Part shown: positions 63,554-64,000 of the stretch, piece after piece | Layout: every line of letters begins with the position of its first letter | Position numbering within the stretch: position 1 is the first letter of the stretch | Origin: Taibaiella koreensis | Lineage (GTDB): Bacteria; Bacteroidota; Bacteroidia; Chitinophagales; Chitinophagaceae | Reading direction: 5' to 3' | NCBI RefSeq assembly: GCF_003545715.1 | Contig: NZ_QVNU01000008.1 | Location: 124,001 to 188,000, forward strand | DNA length: 64,000 bases | Notes under the pieces: model-generated | Database searches by the model: none | The model's input: the letters and a program-made list of their open reading frames with translations, nothing else | What the model was told of the DNA's origin: nothing | Position numbers and translations under genes: made by a program

Positions 63554-64000
63554 TTATCGGACAAGGCTGGCCAGCAGCTCGTCCAGGCGTTCCAGCGTGG
63601 AGGTAAGCCCTTCCTGCATGCCCATTTGTATCACCGTTTCCAGATCGGCCAGCGACCGGTAGGTTACTATAGTATCCACTCGGGCATGTTCACCCAGATC
63701 GGCAAAGGTAACGTCCCAGTTGGCGCGGGGCAGCTGCGGGTTCAGCTCGCCATTCGCATCGCAAAAGGCATCCAGGGCGGTATAGCTTTCGATAGGCATG
63801 ATCTTCAGGTAGTCCATGCGACCCCAGTATTCCGTACCGTTGGGATCAATCATGGCATACAGCCAGTAGCCGCCTTCGCTGAAGTCCATGGATTTGGTCC
63901 TGGTGGTAAAGGGTTTGGGGGCAAACCACTGGTCCAGCAGCTCGCTTTTGGTGTAAGCGTCCCAAACCAGCTGGCGGTCGGCCTGGAATTCTTTTCTGAC
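63554..64000 (-). CDS. SRPBCC (AHSA1-like) protein, N-terminus beyond window
   Basis: At least 149 residues; the frame is open to base 64000 (VRKEFQADRQLVWDAYTKSE, a typical AHSA1 start missing only its first residues). Contains LLDQWFAPKPF, SEGGYWLYAMIDPNGTEYWG and the C-terminal helix GMQEGLTSTLERLDELLASL. Such tandem SRPBCC genes often follow an ArsR-type regulator, which would lie outside. Confidence 0.88.
   Translation of the reverse strand, partial: VRKEFQADRQLVWDAYTKSELLDQWFAPKPFTTRTKSMDFSEGGYWLYAMIDPNGTEYWGRMDYLKIMPIESYTALDAFCDANGELNPQLPRANWDVTFADLGEHARVDTIVTYRSLADLETVIQMGMQEGLTSTLERLDELLASLVR

Overview
The window looks like chromosome from a member of the Bacteroidota, probably family Chitinophagaceae. 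Four secreted proteins end in type IX secretion (T9SS) type A sorting domains. Other markers are RHS proteins with the N-terminal architecture usual in this phylum, DKNYY, DUF3817 and DarA-like families, weak ribosome binding sites and moderately GC-rich codon use. No tRNA, rRNA, CRISPR array, insertion sequence or integrase gene was seen.

Layout. 1-26 kb is ordinary chromosome: the end of a LUD-domain (LutC-like) gene, a QueA-family gene, a 1620-residue T9SS protein with three near-identical 813-bp modules, two smaller secreted proteins, a DarA-like flavodoxin, leuS, anmK, rimO, a histidine kinase, the biotin operon bioB-bioF-bioD-bioA followed by a ferritin-like diiron protein, lnt, and a second T9SS adhesin. 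26-28 kb has a pectate-lyase-like gene next to a decayed copy of its own N-terminus, and a small secreted protein.

28.1-35.0 kb is a compact, plus-strand, T-ending-codon element of about 6.87 kb bounded by two 28-bp sites with XerC/XerD dif geometry. It encodes a Rep_trans-type replication initiator, a small HTH protein, a capsid-sized protein, several one-pass membrane proteins and a lambda-R-type lytic transglycosylase. No Zot or other Walker A ATPase is visible. The best reading is a prophage of a small ssDNA, probably membrane-containing phage (FLiP-like in plan) that integrates through host XerCD. Its right attachment site joins directly to two accessory cassettes (35.0-40.6 kb). Cassette 1 carries an Mrr-like nuclease plus two unknown genes. 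Cassette 2 carries an XRE regulator plus a HEPN-motif protein. Each ends in the same structured repeat followed by a palindromic site sharing the dif arms (TTATAGGACAAAA / AACATAA). This resembles an integron-like array that uses dif-like rather than classical attC sites, and is the most interesting part of the window.

40.6-52.8 kb is a polymorphic-toxin locus read on the minus strand: a secreted partner protein, a 1422-residue RHS protein, then a train of small putative immunity genes, an orphan toxin tip, a toxin-tail remnant, a frameshifted lipoprotein, and two scars duplicated from the RHS gene. 52.8-58.4 kb holds three outer-membrane or secreted proteins. 58.4-64 kb has a rhodanese, DUF3817 and a membrane protein behind a clear inverted-repeat operator, a TetR regulator, a beta-helix T9SS protein and two SRPBCC (AHSA1-like) genes, the last cut by the window end.
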